Made by a program: the position numbers and the translations under genes
Shown: piece after piece, positions 13,001 to 27,400 of the stretch
How the letters are laid out: the number at the start of each line of letters is the position of its first letter
How positions within the stretch are numbered: the first letter of the stretch is position 1
Notes under the pieces: model-generated
What the model was told of the DNA's origin: nothing
The model's input: the letters and a program-made list of their open reading frames with translations, nothing else
Database searches by the model: none
Source of the DNA: Oncomelania hupensis
Lineage: Eukaryota; Mollusca; Gastropoda; Littorinimorpha; Pomatiopsidae
NCBI GenBank assembly: GCA_036898135.1
Contig: CM072513.1
Coordinates: 38,884,768-38,948,767, forward strand
Reading direction: 5' to 3'
Length of the DNA: 64,000 bases

Positions 13001-16000
13001 GTTCAGATAATGGCCTATTATTCTATGTTTTCCTTTGGCTTCGTTAGGACAAAAGCCGAATCTCAACACCGTCAAGAAAATTATCATTTGAAAATGCTCT
13101 TTTTTTTTTTTGCAATGTGTGTGAGTGTCCTGAAATACATTTGAATGCCTTGCAATCTTTATTTGTAGTGCTTTGAGCTTTCGTAATTTTCTGTTTTATA
13201 TTTTTGATTAGTTTTGTTATTTCTTTACTGTAATTATTGTACCCGCATGAACTTTCCAGATAATTTTGTGTTTCTAGTTTTATTAACCTTTTCACTGCCC
13301 TGGGGGATTTTTAGTGAGTTGCAATCATTGCCAAGCAAAAACTTCTAGCTTGAACAGTATTAGAAATAACTGTGTAAACTTATACTGTTCTAAAAGGTTA
13401 TTTAATGTTTTACATAAATATGCTATTTAGCAAAAAAATCAAATAAATTAACAATTTTTTTAAAAAATTTATTTATTTGTTTATTTATTTATTATAGTCC
13501 AGTTGAGAGATAATGAGAGGGGGGAGAGGCAAGCAGGCATTTGTGTCATCGTTGCTGTAGTTTTGACTCGTATGCTTAGCAATGTGAGTCTATGTACTTG
13601 CCACACACACAAAACGATGGAGCGTTTTGCAAATCTGTGCAATATGAGTCCTAAATAGCCCAAAGTGGCATTTTTCTTTTTTTTTAATTTTTTAAATTTA
13701 TTTCCTTCTGTCTGTTTGCTGTTTGCTGTCTGCTTGTGTAAAATTTGCAAGTGGATTAATATCTCAAAACCTATTTCAACTATCACAAACTTGGTAAGAT
13801 GGTGTATACCCATGAGATCTTATAAATGATTAGTGAATGAATGACTTCACATCAAGGTCAAGGTCACAGGGTCAACAAATGTTAGTTAAAAAAATTACAA
13901 TTTTTCACAAAATTTCACTTTTTTTCGAAGTTATTAATATTGAATTTTCTATCTTATCCTATCCTATCCAGTAACTCAAAGGTCGTTGGGGGCACTACAG
14001 ATAATCGTTTAACCAGCGTACTCCATCTTTTTCTGTCCTCAGCAACCCTCATAGCTTCTCTCAGTGTCAAGCCAGTCCATCCATTCGTCCATTTTTGCAT
14101 TGATCTTGAAGGTCAGGTCATTTTAGGCCTTGCAAAAACATTAAGAATAGGTCATCATCGTACAGTGGAATGGCTGTTTATTTAATACTACTACTACTAA
14201 TAATAATAACGGATTTTTATATAACGGGTACTCCAGCCTACGACCAGACTCACCGCGCTTTACATAGTTTACATATTTACATATTTTACATATTTACATA
14301 TTTAACCCATAGTATGCAACAATATTGGGTTATTTGATGAGACCTGCCTAAGAGATAGCGTGAAATCAAGGTCATCCCAAGGTCAATGTCACTGAAGGTC
14401 AAGGTCATCCCAAGGTCTCTGTTTTTTGGGGATAATACAGCTTTTGCTGTACTTTATTTGATAGTACTTGAGAGTATTTCGAGCTGGAGGTCAAGGTCAT
14501 CTCATGGTCAAGAGCATAGCAAGATCAAAGTCGGTATTTGCATTTTAATGCCACCGTTTCATTTTGTTTTTATTGGGTACTCATTTTCATATTAAATAAT
14601 TTCCGTAAAGAGCATGTTAGTCATATGAGCTTTGCCCTTCTAGTTTATATATGTGTGGTGTTGCTTCCCTTTCGCTACATCCATATTTGGTGCATAGAAC
14701 AGCTTTGAGGGCATGTGGGTGGGGTGAGGGCAGCCACCTGCCAATAAAAAATGTTGTCATGTCTAATCAATGAATGTTAAACAGGTAATGTTTTGAGCTT
14801 TCCAGTTGTTGTGTATAATTTGTTTTGCTGACCATTGAACTATCCTGAGAAAAAATATCACAATGACATTGATGAGTTATTGGTATAAATCATCTCACTA
14901 TTGAAGAGATAAGTCGTCATAGCAGTCAAGGGGTTAATTTGTCTATTGCTTGTTGTCTTTGATGTTGTTGCAATAAGTTGCATTGACATTGTGAGTGTAT
15001 TTAATAATTTTAGTTGAATGTATGTTTTCAAATACAATTCATGATGATAATCTTCATCACCACCATTTCCTCTCTTATCTTCACATTTTTTTAACTAGCT
15101 CAATGCACCCCCCACCCCCACCTCCACCTCCAAAATCCTATCCTATCCTATCCTGTCCCGTAACCCGGAGGTCGTAGGGGCACCACAGATGATCGTTTAA
15201 CCAGCATACTCCATCTTTCTCTGTCCTCAGCAGCCCTGATGGCTTCGCTCAGTGTCAAACCAGTCCATTCTCGAATGTTGTCCTCCCACCTCTTTTTCGG
15301 TCTCCCTCTTCTTCTACCGCCTTGCAGAATAGTCTTTGCAAGGCCTGATGATCTGGTGACATGGCCATACCATCGGAGTTTCCGTTTCTTCACCACTGTA
15401 AGCAGGTCATCGTGTTGTCCAATGGCTTGTGTGATGGTCTGTCGGACTTCATCGTTGGTGATGTGTTGTGTATAGGAAATGCCCAGAAGTCTTCTGTAGC
15501 ACCTCATCTCCATGCTTTGTATTCTTCGTTGGAGATCTGCTGTGAGGGTCCATGCTTCGCAAGCATATAGGAAGATGGAGATGACAAGGGAGCGCAGTAG
15601 TCTTACTTTGGAATGTAGACTGATGGTCCTGTCTTTCCAAATGGGCTTCAACCTTTTCAGGGCAGCAGTTGTTTGTGCGATCCTGGAGAGGGCTTCCTGT
15701 CGGGACCCATTGTCTGATACAATGGCTCCTAAATATTTGAAGCTATGCACTGTTGAGGGATTGGCCTTGGACTTTGATGTCCGTGTTGATGCCATTGGTG
15801 TTGTTGGTCATCATTTTGATCTTCTCTGCACTTATTTTCATTCCATAAGCTCTGGAGGTGGTGTCAAGCCTCTGTACCAGCTGTTCAAGTTCTTGTTCCT
15901 CTCCAGCCAATCCATCAATGTCATCCGCAAAACGAAGATTGGAGATTGCTCTACCCCCTATGCTGACTGTGCCTTCATGATCTGCAAGAGCATCTGACAT

Positions 16001-19000
16001 GATGCGCTCTAGGAAGTTGTTGAAGAGTGTTGGAGAGAGTAGGCATCCTTGACGCACACCGATTGTTGTTCCGAACCAGTTCCCGATGGCGCTGTTGTGG
16101 AGGACTGCACTGGTAGCCTTGTCATACAGGCTTTTGATGACTTCAATAATTTTAGGGCTGATGTTGTACACTTTCATTGTTGCCCATAGAGCTGCATGCC
16201 AGACTCGGTCAAACGCCTTCTTGAAGTCTATGAACACATGATATAGATGTTGTTGGTGCTGTAGGTATTTCTCACAGATTATTCTGAGGTTGAAAATCTG
16301 TTCAGTGGTACTTCGCCCTGCCCTGAATCCTGCTTGTTCTTCAGCTATGATTTGTTCAGCTTGGGGTTTCAACCTGTTGAGTATTATTTTCAGGAGGACC
16401 TTGCTGGGATGGCTGATGAGGCTGATGGTGCGGTAATTTTCACACTCCTGAAGGTTACCTTTTTTGGGAAGAGTGATGACAAGCGACTGGGTCCATGGTA
16501 TAGGCCACTCCCCACTATTCCAGATCTTGTTACAGATAATGGTGAGGGCATCAATCATCGCTTCTCCTCCTGCTTGAAGCAGTTCTGCGGTTATGTTGTC
16601 CACCCCTGCTGACTTCCCTTTCTTTAGCGATTGCACTGCTGCCTCAACTTCTTCCTGGAGAATTGGGAGGATTTATTCTTCTTCTCTGTTCTCGGCACAT
16701 GCTAGAACTGATGGGTCTCCATTTGGTGTATGGTTGTAAAGGTCAGAGCAGTACTCTGTCCATCTGTCCAAGACTTCTTGTTCTTCTGTAAGGCATATGC
16801 CAGACTTGCTTTGGATCGTGGAGACTTTGGGCTGTTTGACAATTGTCAGCCGCTTCACAGTCTGGTAGGCCTTCTTGCTGTTGTTCTTGTTCAGACTGTT
16901 CTCTATTTCCTGGCATTGATCTTCTATCCAGTTCTCCTTTGCTGTGCGCATGCCTTTTCGGATGTCATTGTTGATTTTTTGGTAGGCATCAGCTCCCTGT
17001 GAGGTGTTCTTTTTCCTTTTCATCTCTCTTCATTTATCACACAGATCCAAAAGTTCAGGTGTGATCCACAGCTTCTTCTTTGGTCGGTGCTTGCCAAGGA
17101 TCTCAGTGGCGGCATCTGTCACAGCTGAGTTGAAGGTGGTGGTCATGGTGTTGACATCTACTTCACCAGCCCCCAAAATGAGCAGTGGTGCAAATTTCCC
17201 TCCAATTGTGGCCTGAAATAGTTCTGCCACCTCCGGGTCTTGCAGTTTGTCCAGGTCGAACTTCAGTCTAGTGCACTTTGCTGTATTTACTCTCTTCAAT
17301 TGGAGCCGGAAAGACATCATCACCTCCAAAATGTTTTTTATAATTTAATTTTGTTGTTGTTGTTATTTTGCTATCAAAGCATGTGTTTGACTCAATACAA
17401 AAAATCTCTAACCTTGAAAATTAAGAGCCTTTGTTTTCTTCATGCAACTGAAATAATGCCTTCTTCTTCAGCAGTACCAGTAACACAGTAAGTCCTCGGG
17501 TTACGCCGGTCTTGACATATGTTGTTTCGTGGTTACGACACTCCTCCCCATAAAAATATAATAAATAATATTACGCGTCGTTCTGGTTACGTGGTTTAGC
17601 GTTGTAAGCGACGGAAACAAACAGGAGGTAATTTCTGGCGAGCGGCGGAAGAATACGCTTTGTTGTGGTTATACGGCGGGGAGGACGGCGTCGCTTCCTA
17701 GGCTATCGTCACTTCATACGCTCAGTCACTGTACATACGCCATTTTGGTTGTTTACGCCGTCTATCTCTCTCACGTGTTTTATCGTATGTCTTTAACAGT
17801 TACAGTACAGTATGTAGCACTGTACGTACAGTACAGGTATTTTTCTTTATGTTCCGACTTACGATGAAATCGGGTTACGACACTTCCAACGAACGGATCA
17901 ACGTCGTAACTCGAGGACCCCCTGTAGTAACATTAAAACAGTGATTTGTTTTTTAAAGTATACGAGTTTATGCTCCTTAGCCCCATCAAACTTTTCTTGC
18001 TAGAGCTGACTTTTTATTCTGCTGGCCTGTGCACTGCCTATCCTATCCTATCCTATATTGTAACTCGAAAGTTGTTGGGGCACCACAGATAATCGTTTAA
18101 TCAATGTACTCCATCTTTCTCTGTCCTCAGCAACCCTCATGGCTTCGCTCATTGTCAAGCTAGTCCTTTCTCGAATGTTGTCCTCCCACCTCTTTTTCAG
18201 ATATCAAGGTCATCTCAAGGTCAAGAGCATAGAACGATCAACTTCGATATTACTTTGCATTTTAATGCCACCGTTTCTTTTAATGCCACCGTTTCATTGA
18301 TTTTTTTCTGGGCACTTATTTTTATGTTAAATACTGTGAGTTCCATAAAGAGCATGTGGAAAAACGGAAAAATGCAGACCTCTTCCCCCCCCCCCCCCTT
18401 CCCCAGTCCCTTATACGCTGATGTGTCCAGGGACTTTAATCTACTAAACTAAACTAAGAGCATGTGAGTCATATGGGCTTTGCCCTTCTAGTTGCAGCTT
18501 GCTTTATTGCTGAGAACAATGAGCTAGAAGTTTTGATTTCAAGGACTCATTCAATACAGGAATAGCATACTGATCTGAACATCTCCTCATAACAGTGTGG
18601 ACAGTACATCAGCATTTCTTCAAACTCATCTGAAATAAATTAATCTTTCTAGCACATCATTTTTGGGCTGTTATAAAAACCAATTTATTGCTAAAGACTA
18701 ATTTGTTTGAAATGGAAAAAGGAGTACTTCATATGCTGCTATACATATTCGAAAATTACATTATATAGTTTAGGCATTATATAGTATAGGCAGTTCATAT
18801 TTAATATTTTTTCTTTTAATTATTGTGTACGTGTTGCTTTATTCTTTGACTTTGCAGTTGAGAGAACAAACGGTGCCCCTGGCCCTAAGATGCCTGTGGT
18901 TTGCATGCTGTTCAATGGGTCCCTGGACGCCATGAAAATGGTGGTTTATGCCTTGAAGAAAGGAATTCCTGTCATTGTGGTGGAGGTAATATGATAGGAG

Positions 19001-22000
19001 TAGTCATAATATACACGCACAACAAGGCGTTTGCATTAAGGTAGAGCACTTATCTCAATGCTGAAGTTGAACGTGGGTGGAGTCCATCTCTGTAAGGGGT
19101 GAAATATTTCACTTTGTTATAAGGCTATTCCTTTCCATGAAAGTGTAAACCAAGCTCCAGTCTGTGCATGCAAGGATTCCATCATACTGACTTTAGAGAT
19201 CCTGATGCTCATATCCTAGACTGATGAGTGGCAAATACACCAGTCCTATTCCCCCTGTCCTGGGTGGAACTGCTCTTACAGAGCTTTTTGCTGAAAAGGC
19301 AGCTCAAATTTTGCCTGCATGGGTGGCGAATAAAAAAAAAAGAAAGATACAAAATTATAATTTTTAGGAAAGACCCTCCATTTTTTAACAATGCAGGAAT
19401 CGTACTTTTATGTTAGTTTGTTGTTTAATTTGTTCGTGTTTCAACAAATATTATTTGTTATAAAACATTGCCAGGGTTCTGACGAAAATGTAGGTCTGTT
19501 GTCCAACTAGCAACCAGTTGTTGATGGTCCTGAATCTTTGTGCAGGGAAGTGGAGGCCTTGCTGACATTATCGCAGATGTCTACATCAACGCAGACCTGG
19601 AGACGTCAAAAGACAGAGACAAGAAAACAGACAAAGTGTATACAAAGTAAATCTTTGTTGGTGCTTGTTTATGTATTTGTTTGTGATTTTATTTTTTTAT
19701 TTTTGTGTGTTTATTTACTTACTAAATGTATTTATATTTTTTTATAATTATAAAATAAAATAATGAAAAACCGCTACAGTGTAAATCTATAGACATTAAC
19801 TAAAAGATTCTTTCATCTGGTCCCTCATCCCTCTACTCTCGTTCATTTTCTGTTTCTCAGAAATGAAACAACAAGAAAGAGAACTACAAATCCAAATATT
19901 GTGTAAAACTTCATTGCCTCTATTGGGCAGGATCACCAAGAAAATCGGGGATTGTGGAAAGTGGTACCTGGAGAATATTTTCCCCAAGACACCCAAGGTG
20001 ACCAAGCAGGATAAAGAGGGCGAGAGCCAGCTCAAATACATCTTTGACAACCTCCATTTGCTTACCATCTACGTCCCAAACCTCTCAGTGCAGAATCTGG
20101 ACTCTTGCATCTTTGAAGCTCTCTTGAAGAGTAAGTGTCATAGTATTCTAGTAATCTACCTTTTGATTGTAAAATATCATTAATTGTGTTATTCTTGTTC
20201 AGTGACACGAAGTACATTTCTGTGATGGTATTAGATGCAGTCAATCTAAATTTCTAAATAAATGTTAATCATTTAATATCTTGTAGGAAAAGGGTTGTTA
20301 CCAAAAACTGGAAATGGGAAAACCGAGTTCCAATTCCTTTTCTGCATGATATACTTTCAGTTCTATCCAGGCTAGTGTAAGTTCTGGGTGATTGGCTTTG
20401 GTTGGGTCACTAGTTCACTGGGAATTTTGAACATTTTAGATTTCAGCCTCTTCCCCTCCCTGTGCCTATACAAATTTGTTTTGTAAACTGCTTTTGTTTT
20501 AGTTCAGTGCTTTCACTTAGTTTTGGTTTGTAAACTGCTTTTGTTTTAGTTCAGTGCTTTCACTTATTTTTGGTTTGTAATCTGCCTTTGCTTTGTTATG
20601 TTGTAGACAAACAAGAGGACAAGTTCACAGGCCTTGTGGAGATCATGAAGCAAACGATAAAAAGGTTCAAGCTTTCATTATCAACAGATCAGGGCAGCAT
20701 GCTAGGTTTGTAGCTTTGATTTGAAGGAAAAAAATTACAATAGGATTATTTGAGTTCATTGTAAGTTATAAATTTTCATTTATGTATGTATTTATATAAG
20801 TTATTTATTTGCATCTAACTTGATTACACTGTCTATTACATTTTGCAGAGTCGGATGAACAGCAGGTGGATTTCTTCGTTGAAGCTCTGAAGCAGAACTG
20901 TATGGACATCGTGAAGGCTTTCATGAATGACAACATCGCCATCTATACAAAATTCACCACTCATCTCCACATGGCCCATGTACTTCGTCTCTACACTCAG
21001 GTAGGTTTGCTTTCTGTGTTTTTATAGAGCATCAAGCCAACCTGTGGGTAATTTTTCTTGCTGATTTTTCTATTGTACCATTGTTTTACTCACTTATGCT
21101 GTTTTATTGTTGAGCAGACTTTTTCACTTCAAAAGAACAGAAAATAAAACACCAGTTTATACATACTGCATATAATGTGTACTTTAGAACAACCTCAGTG
21201 GATGTATTTTTGTGTCCTTATTTTAGTTTTCAAATTGTTTCTCAGGATAATTGCTATTGCAGTATTTTGTGTCTTTTGCAGGCTAACAAAGAAGATGACT
21301 TAATTATCAACTTTCGAGACTTTCGAGAGAAGCTGCAGAAACAGCTGAAGAACGTTAGCCAGTTCCCTCTACGCTGTATCTGCCAGGGTTGCCCAAACTG
21401 CGATGTTAAAGCCAACAGTCAGACACCATGTCAGTATACAAAGGAAAGGGTTGTTAATCATCAACATCAGCAGTATCAGCAACATCCATATCATCATCAT
21501 TATTATCACACTTAATGTTGTCATCATCTTCATGTATTTTGTTTTCTTTACACTGGAGACCAAACGCTTTCAATACCATCAATCTTGAAAGTGTTTATTA
21601 AAAAAATTATTTTAGTATGGTATATCATTGAATACAGTTATGTGCATCAAACTGTAAATGTACATAGCAGAGCATTGAAAAACTATTCAGGCTTAACTAC
21701 CTACTACCAATTGAAGTCTTATTTTCATCTTTCCTCAGTGGGGACCCTAGCAAAGAGACGAACATGCCTACATCCCATACAAGAGCTGTTTCTGTGGAGC
21801 CTGCATGCTGAACTTGTTGATGTGGCGGTTGTCTTCTGGGAAAGATGTGATGTATGTTCCATTTACACTTGTTTCTACTTTAGGCGAAGCCTTTTTAACA
21901 GCAGCAAAAAAAAACAATACAAAATGAACACAGAAAAACAAGATGTGACCAGCACTTCCTAGAAAAGATGCGATATACAAATGTATCTACATATACTTTT

Positions 22001-24413
22001 AATTTTAGCTTGCATTTTTATTGACTCGAGCATAAACAAGGGATTTTTTATGATGGACTTGTCATAATCATTTTGTTGAGTTGATGCGGTTGGGAAAACT
22101 GTCCTGATTTCTTGACAGTGTTAAGTTAAGAAGCAGATCTTGTCCTAAACGGTCTTCCAGTAATTTTTTTGTTTCCACTTATTTTGCTATGTTTCTGAAG
22201 TTGTTTGATTTGGCTGAAGCCCTCTGAGGCTAGTCTTGAATAAACTTGTCTTGACTTGGTAACCTGTTCACATTTTCACAGGATAAGATAGCATCAGCAT
22301 TGGTTGCTCGACAAGTGTTCCACTCCATGAGCAAACATAGCAATGACCCTGACTACACGTGGCAAATGCTGGAAAATGTCAAGTGAGTGTTGTGTGCATT
22401 CAGCTAAAAACAAGACAGATATTAGAAGTAAGATGCTAGTGGGTATGAATGTATGTGTGAGTATACAGTATGTGTTTGTGTGCTTGCCCTAATCTTCACT
22501 CCTCCACCCACCCCCACCCCACCCTGCCACCCTTCCATCACTACCGCCCCTCTCCCTATAAAAAAATCATAGCATTATAGCTAGTTATGAAATTGTGTGT
22601 TATGTCCTGTGCTCATTGGCTTCATTATTTCTTTAAAAAGTCATTGTAGAATTTGTGAAATGTGTGTTTTAGGCGCTTTCAAAATCTGGCAATCCAGACC
22701 CTGAAGAACTGTCACCAGATGGATGAGATGCTGACAGAGCAGCTTTTGACCAAGCCGTGTCCATGGTGGGGGAACGTGTCTGTCCTGCAGCTAGCCATCC
22801 TGACACACAACAGCGAGTTCATGTCGCAGACTGCCTGCAAAAACATCATGACTCTCATCTGGAAGGCGCTACCTCCTGTGAGTGGATGTGTAGTATTAGC
22901 GTCAGGTGTAACTTTTGTAAAATTTTGTAACTTTACAACTTGTAGCAGACAACTTGACTACCCTCTGAAAGAAGTACCTACTGTGATTTGGTGTTTAGAG
23001 CTGGATTTATAATTGGTAATGTAATTTCCAAGGTTTGAGTATTTTTTCTGAAAGACTTCATTGGATAAATGATCATGTATTATTTATGGAGCAAAATTGA
23101 TATTACTAGGAAGGTTGATGTTTTGTTTCTCTGTTTGCTTTCAGAGTGATCCAAAAATGCAGATGAGGTCAGTCACATTTTTCTTTTGTACTGTTTTGTA
23201 CATATGAATGTTTGTCAGTATATGTGTAATTTAGCACTGGAGCATTGATGGAATATTCTTTCCTTTCTTCTTTTGAGGAGTGCTTTTTTTGCATAAAATA
23301 TGATATCCATTGTCCATACACATGATATACATAAAATAATTAACACATTTCTAACCACAACTCTGCACAGTTTGCTTGGTGAGAAAAGCTTTACATTAAC
23401 TTATGTTTATTTGTATTAAAATAAGTTCCAAATTATTTTTGGTCAAGTTAGTATACATAAAAAATTAAAGCCCTGATGGGTTTATTCTCTCTCTTGTATA
23501 TTATGTGTACCTAGATTTGTGATTATGTGTTTGGACAGGCCTTGTGAGATTGTGGACAATCCTACTAAGAAGGGTCGCTGCTACCGACAGTCATACTTAT
23601 CTCCACGGATGAAATACCTAATCAATTTTGTACGTTGTTTCCTGGATTTTCTTCAGTGAACTCGTTAATTGATCACCACTTGGCAGTGTTCCTCAATAGA
23701 CCTGTTGTTGTATTTCCAGACTTACCTGGAAATACTTTGAGATAATCAGTGGGAATCGGAACAAGCCAAATGTTGGTCCGTCGGTCTGTTGATCTGTCAG
23801 TTTTTTGTCCGTTGGTCTGTTTGAAACCTTATCTCAAGAACCACTGAACGGATTTTGACTAAACTTCATAGGAACATTACCTAGGTTAGTGGTCCTGTGT
23901 CATCGTATTTACTCTACCACAAAGGTCAAGGTAACTGCAAACATTTTGTTGCTAAATAAGTGTTGCTTAATATCTCAAAAACAGCTAAAGCGATTTTGTT
24001 GAGTTTTGATAAACAGGTACTTCAAATCATGGGCAATCCTTTAATAGCAGTCTGATTGTTGGTACACCAGTTATTTAGTCGGTCTGTCGCTTTGAATGTA
24101 AAATGTTTTTGTTCAAAACGCACTTTTTGCCTTAGCTCAAGAATAACTGAACCAGAATTCATCATATTTACTTCATGGATTATGTATTGAGTGTTTATTT
24201 TTTAGCTATGTGTGAGTGTGTGGAAATAAATTTGAATGGCTTGCCATCATTATATTATTATTGAAACGTTCTTCGATAGTGCTTTACCAGCTCAAGGTGC
24301 TGGCTGGAAACAGGATCTAACTCAGGATCTAAGGCAGCAGCTTGTTGCTTGATGCACCCACACAGTTGTCATAACATTACATTGATGTAGGAACCCTATA
24401 TCTCTCTCTCTCC

Positions 24414-24468
<55 letters not shown>

Positions 24469-27400
24469 TTATTATTATTATTATTATTATATATATTTTT
24501 TTAAAATTTATTTCTTTTAGATATTCATTTAATATTTATGTAATCTTATTTACATTGGGAATCATTATTGCAGTGACATTGGTTGTGTCCTGGTGATGCT
24601 GCTGCAAATGATGATGATGGTGATTGTTATTGTTACTATAGTTGTTGTTGTCATTGATGTTATTATCAGGTTAATTTTAATTAGTATCTTCTTTGTCTTT
24701 ATTTTCTTAGTTATTTTTATGTTTTGAATCTCCTTTCCCTCCTCCCTCCCCCTCCCAACCATGTGCTGGGGGTCTGTGGCAGAAAGTACATTAAGCATTT
24801 GAGTCTTGAGTTGTTTGACTCTCTTTCTCTCTCCTTTTTCTCTTTTCTCTCTCTTTTCTCTTTCTCTTTCTTTATCTTTCTCTCCCACACCACTCCTCTC
24901 AGCTCTCGCTCTCTCCTAAAAAAAAAAAAAGCTGTTGTTATAGAAATACGGTAAATCTCATTACGAATTTGCTGCAATTTTGTTGTTGTTGTTGTTGATG
25001 TATGTATTTCTTATGCTTGATCTGTGTTGCACTGTTTGTTGGATGCCAAGGTGGTACAGGTGTTCTTTCTGGGGCTGTTCAGTTATGGCCTACTGTCGGA
25101 TCTTGGCAGAGGCATCACACCTGTCTTCTTTACCCTCATCATTTGGGTGGCTACCATCACTTGGGAGGAACTGCGACAGGTATTATACACTCATTATCAC
25201 AATTGGGAACTGTAAGCTCATTATCTGCCAACTGAGTTTTCTTATTATTTTCTTAGCTCTCTCTCCTTCCTCCTCCCTCATGTTAATATTTATTGTGTTT
25301 CTGTTGTGAGCTAAGTGATTGAGGGGTGGGGGTGGAAAGGGACAAAAAAGTGTCATGTTTTTTGCAGTGAACAGTGTGCAGGACTCTTATTTATTTATTT
25401 ATTTTATCACTTTTATATAGTGCTTTTCCAACTCCAGAGCTGTTCAAGGCGATGGTCGGTACAGGGTCTAACTCAAGCCGCCTCAGCCGCCCACCTGCAA
25501 ACTTTGGGCGCATAGTCTGACATCTAGATGACTGAGCATCATCCTGGGGAGGTGGGACCTCGTGCGTACTGGGTGTTTTTGTGTAACTGGCACTCGCCCG
25601 TCTTGGACATGAGCGTCAGAGTCTTTAAAATCCATGCGTGCATGCACAGACTACACCTCATTTTATACTGTCATCCTAAGGACTTCAATGTAGCGAAGTC
25701 CTCGGAACCTATTTCATGTATCCCAACAAACTTGGTAGACCTCAAAAATGATCAGTGAATGAATGACTTCACTTCAAGATCAAGGTCACAGAATCAGGAA
25801 AATATTTTTTTTAAATATCACTTTTATCCTAAATTTTTGATATTGACGTGATTTTTTTGTTAATGCATGAAAGATCTTGATGAGCTGCACATGCCACACA
25901 AATATGGTCAACCTGCTCCAAGGTCAAAGTCAGTGGAGCGGTCCAAAGTCAGTTCATATGGGTACTTTGAAGTGACCATGACCCTAAACTATGAGAGATA
26001 GAAGGCTTTTGTATGTAGTGATAAGAAATGGATCTCTCAATTTTCATATGTGTTCCATTTCTGCATTGGTCAAGGTCATTTTAGGACTTACAAAAAAAAC
26101 ATTACAAAATTTATAATTGTGGAAAGGCTCTATATTTGACCATTAGTATGCTTGAGTGTTTGGTTATTTAATCACAATTGAGCATCAGAGGTCATGTGAA
26201 GGTCAAGGTCATCCCAAGATCACTGTATTTTGGCATAATAAAACTTTCGCTATAGTATATTTGATCGTACAATAGTGTTCATTTGGAGCCAGAGGTAAAG
26301 GTCAAGATCATCGCAAGATCAAAGTTAATATCACTTTGCACTTTAATGACATTGTTTAAGTTTTTCTGGGCACTCATTTTCATGTAGAATATTGCAAGTT
26401 TTATAAAGACCATGCCTTAAGTCATATGGGATTTGCCCTTCTAATTGTATTTCTACATCAGAAAAATACGCTGTATTTTGGCTTATGTTGCAGCTGTGCT
26501 CAGAAGACCCAGTTGTGGCAAAAAACAAATTAAAACGCAAAAGCAGCCTCTACAGGAAATTCAAATCCTATAAGAAGCAAGACTGGAACATCATTGATGT
26601 CATCACCATATTCCTCTTCTGGCAAGTCGCTTTGCTCAATTTGGAATCACACAATTTTCTTGTAGGCCTGCTCACAGGAGCACAAAGATGACCCATGATT
26701 TATTTACTTACTTGGTGGTGGTGGTTCTGAATACAGAATCCTTTATTGTCCAAATAAACATTTACAAGGAGAATGTTAGTGCAATGTCCATCTGCATATT
26801 CAAATTCAAAACAACAAAATTAAATTGTAAAAGCAGCATAAATTGAAAATAAATAATGATGGTGATATTTACAGTGATTAAAATTTGTTGACAATGACAC
26901 TTTCACACACACGTATATATGTTATTGTTTTTAAATAGTTTCAGTGCAGAAAGTTACTTGATGATGATTTATTTTCCATATGTATGCTGCCAGAGACTTA
27001 CAAAATGATGAATGGCTATTTAGGCAGTGGTCAAGTTACTTCAGGAAAAGAGCAGCTTTAGCTCATTTGTTCAATAGAACGTAAACTCCGATGGTATGGC
27101 CACATCACCAGATCATCAGGTCTTGCCAAGACCATCCTGCAAGGCACAGTGCAAGGAGGTAGAAGAAGAGGGAGAACGAAAAAGAGGTGGGAGGACAACA
27201 TTCGAGAATGGACTGGTTTGACACTGAGCAAAATAATCAGGGTTGCTGAGGACAGGGAAAGATGGAGTACACTGGTTAAACGATCCTCTGTGGTGCCCCT
27301 ACGACCTCCGAGTTATGGGATAGGATAGGATAGTATAGTTCAATAGAAAGCTTGTAAAGATTGTGGCTTTCTTCTGTTGCTCCTTTTTTTATTCTCCTTC

